Shown here: positions 63,864 to 64,000 of the stretch, in pieces
How positions within the stretch are numbered: position 1 is the stretch's first letter
Layout: every line of letters starts with the position of its first letter
NCBI GenBank assembly: GCA_000727475.1
Contig: KL647314.1
Location: forward strand, 1,270,812 to 1,334,811
Source: Sarcocystis neurona
Taxonomy: Eukaryota > Apicomplexa > Conoidasida > Eucoccidiorida > Sarcocystidae
Direction: 5' to 3'
DNA length: 64,000 bases
Position numbers and translations under genes: made by a program
The notes under the pieces: generated by a model
Seen by the model: the letters and a program-made list of their open reading frames with translations, nothing else
Told to the model about the DNA's origin: nothing
The model's database searches: none

Positions 63864-64000
63864 GTATGCTGCTTTCGTTCCATCGGTGGTTTCTCTGCCT
63901 TGCAGTCTCTATACGTCTCTTCTTGGGACTCTCCGTCTCCTCCTCTCGGTGTCTGTCTGCATGCGTGTCGCCGGCGGTCGGTCTGCTGCTGACGCGCATC

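Noticed and set aside
1..64000. Telomere-type repeats, tRNA/rRNA genes, CRISPR arrays, insertion sequences, reverse transcriptase signatures
   Set aside because: None was recognised on reading both strands. Small RNA genes cannot be excluded without a covariance-model search.

Overview
The window looks like nuclear DNA of a coccidian apicomplexan, most likely Eimeria or a close relative. The evidence is massive CTG/CAG (GCA/AGC) triplet arrays that enter coding sequence as poly-Q/A/S tracts, frequent TA and CA/TG microsatellites, very many TGCATGC motifs, small exons in kilobase-sized introns, and genes for eukaryotic nuclear functions. I saw no bacterial operon, ribosome binding site, CRISPR array, insertion sequence or tRNA/rRNA gene. 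Exon borders below were derived by hand from reading frame, GT..AG sites, intron phase and family motifs.

Layout. (1) 1-17500, + strand: an mRNA-capping guanylyltransferase broken into at least nine exons. All signature motifs (KxDG, LVDGELV, IIIa, DGVIFTP, LLKWKPP, ERFRT|DK) are present, the start lies upstream, and the introns (1.2-3.1 kb) are packed with micro- and minisatellites and contain one 334-N assembly gap. (2) 17501-21265: convergent intergenic DNA. (3) 21266-32017, - strand: one 10.7 kb open frame of 3583 codons for a PHO80-like P-type cyclin. Its cyclin box is cut in two by about 1,000 residues of low-complexity sequence that contain a Cys/His-rich island. (4) 32018 to about 50300: an 18 kb stretch with few triplet arrays and no recognisable exon, marked by several short tandem duplications. 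(5) About 50300-53441: compositionally biased sequence with weak coding candidates only. (6) 53442-63863, + strand: three blocks whose intron phases fit end to end. These are an N-terminal unknown block, a glycine-rich block with an RST-like helical region, and a kelch beta-propeller running to the right edge. They may be one large gene.

Functional links between the genes are limited. Capping enzyme and P-type cyclin are both nuclear regulators, of transcript 5' ends and of a CDK respectively, but nothing here shows shared regulation. The alternation of repeat-rich gene blocks with a repeat-poor, gene-poor block is the main large-scale feature.
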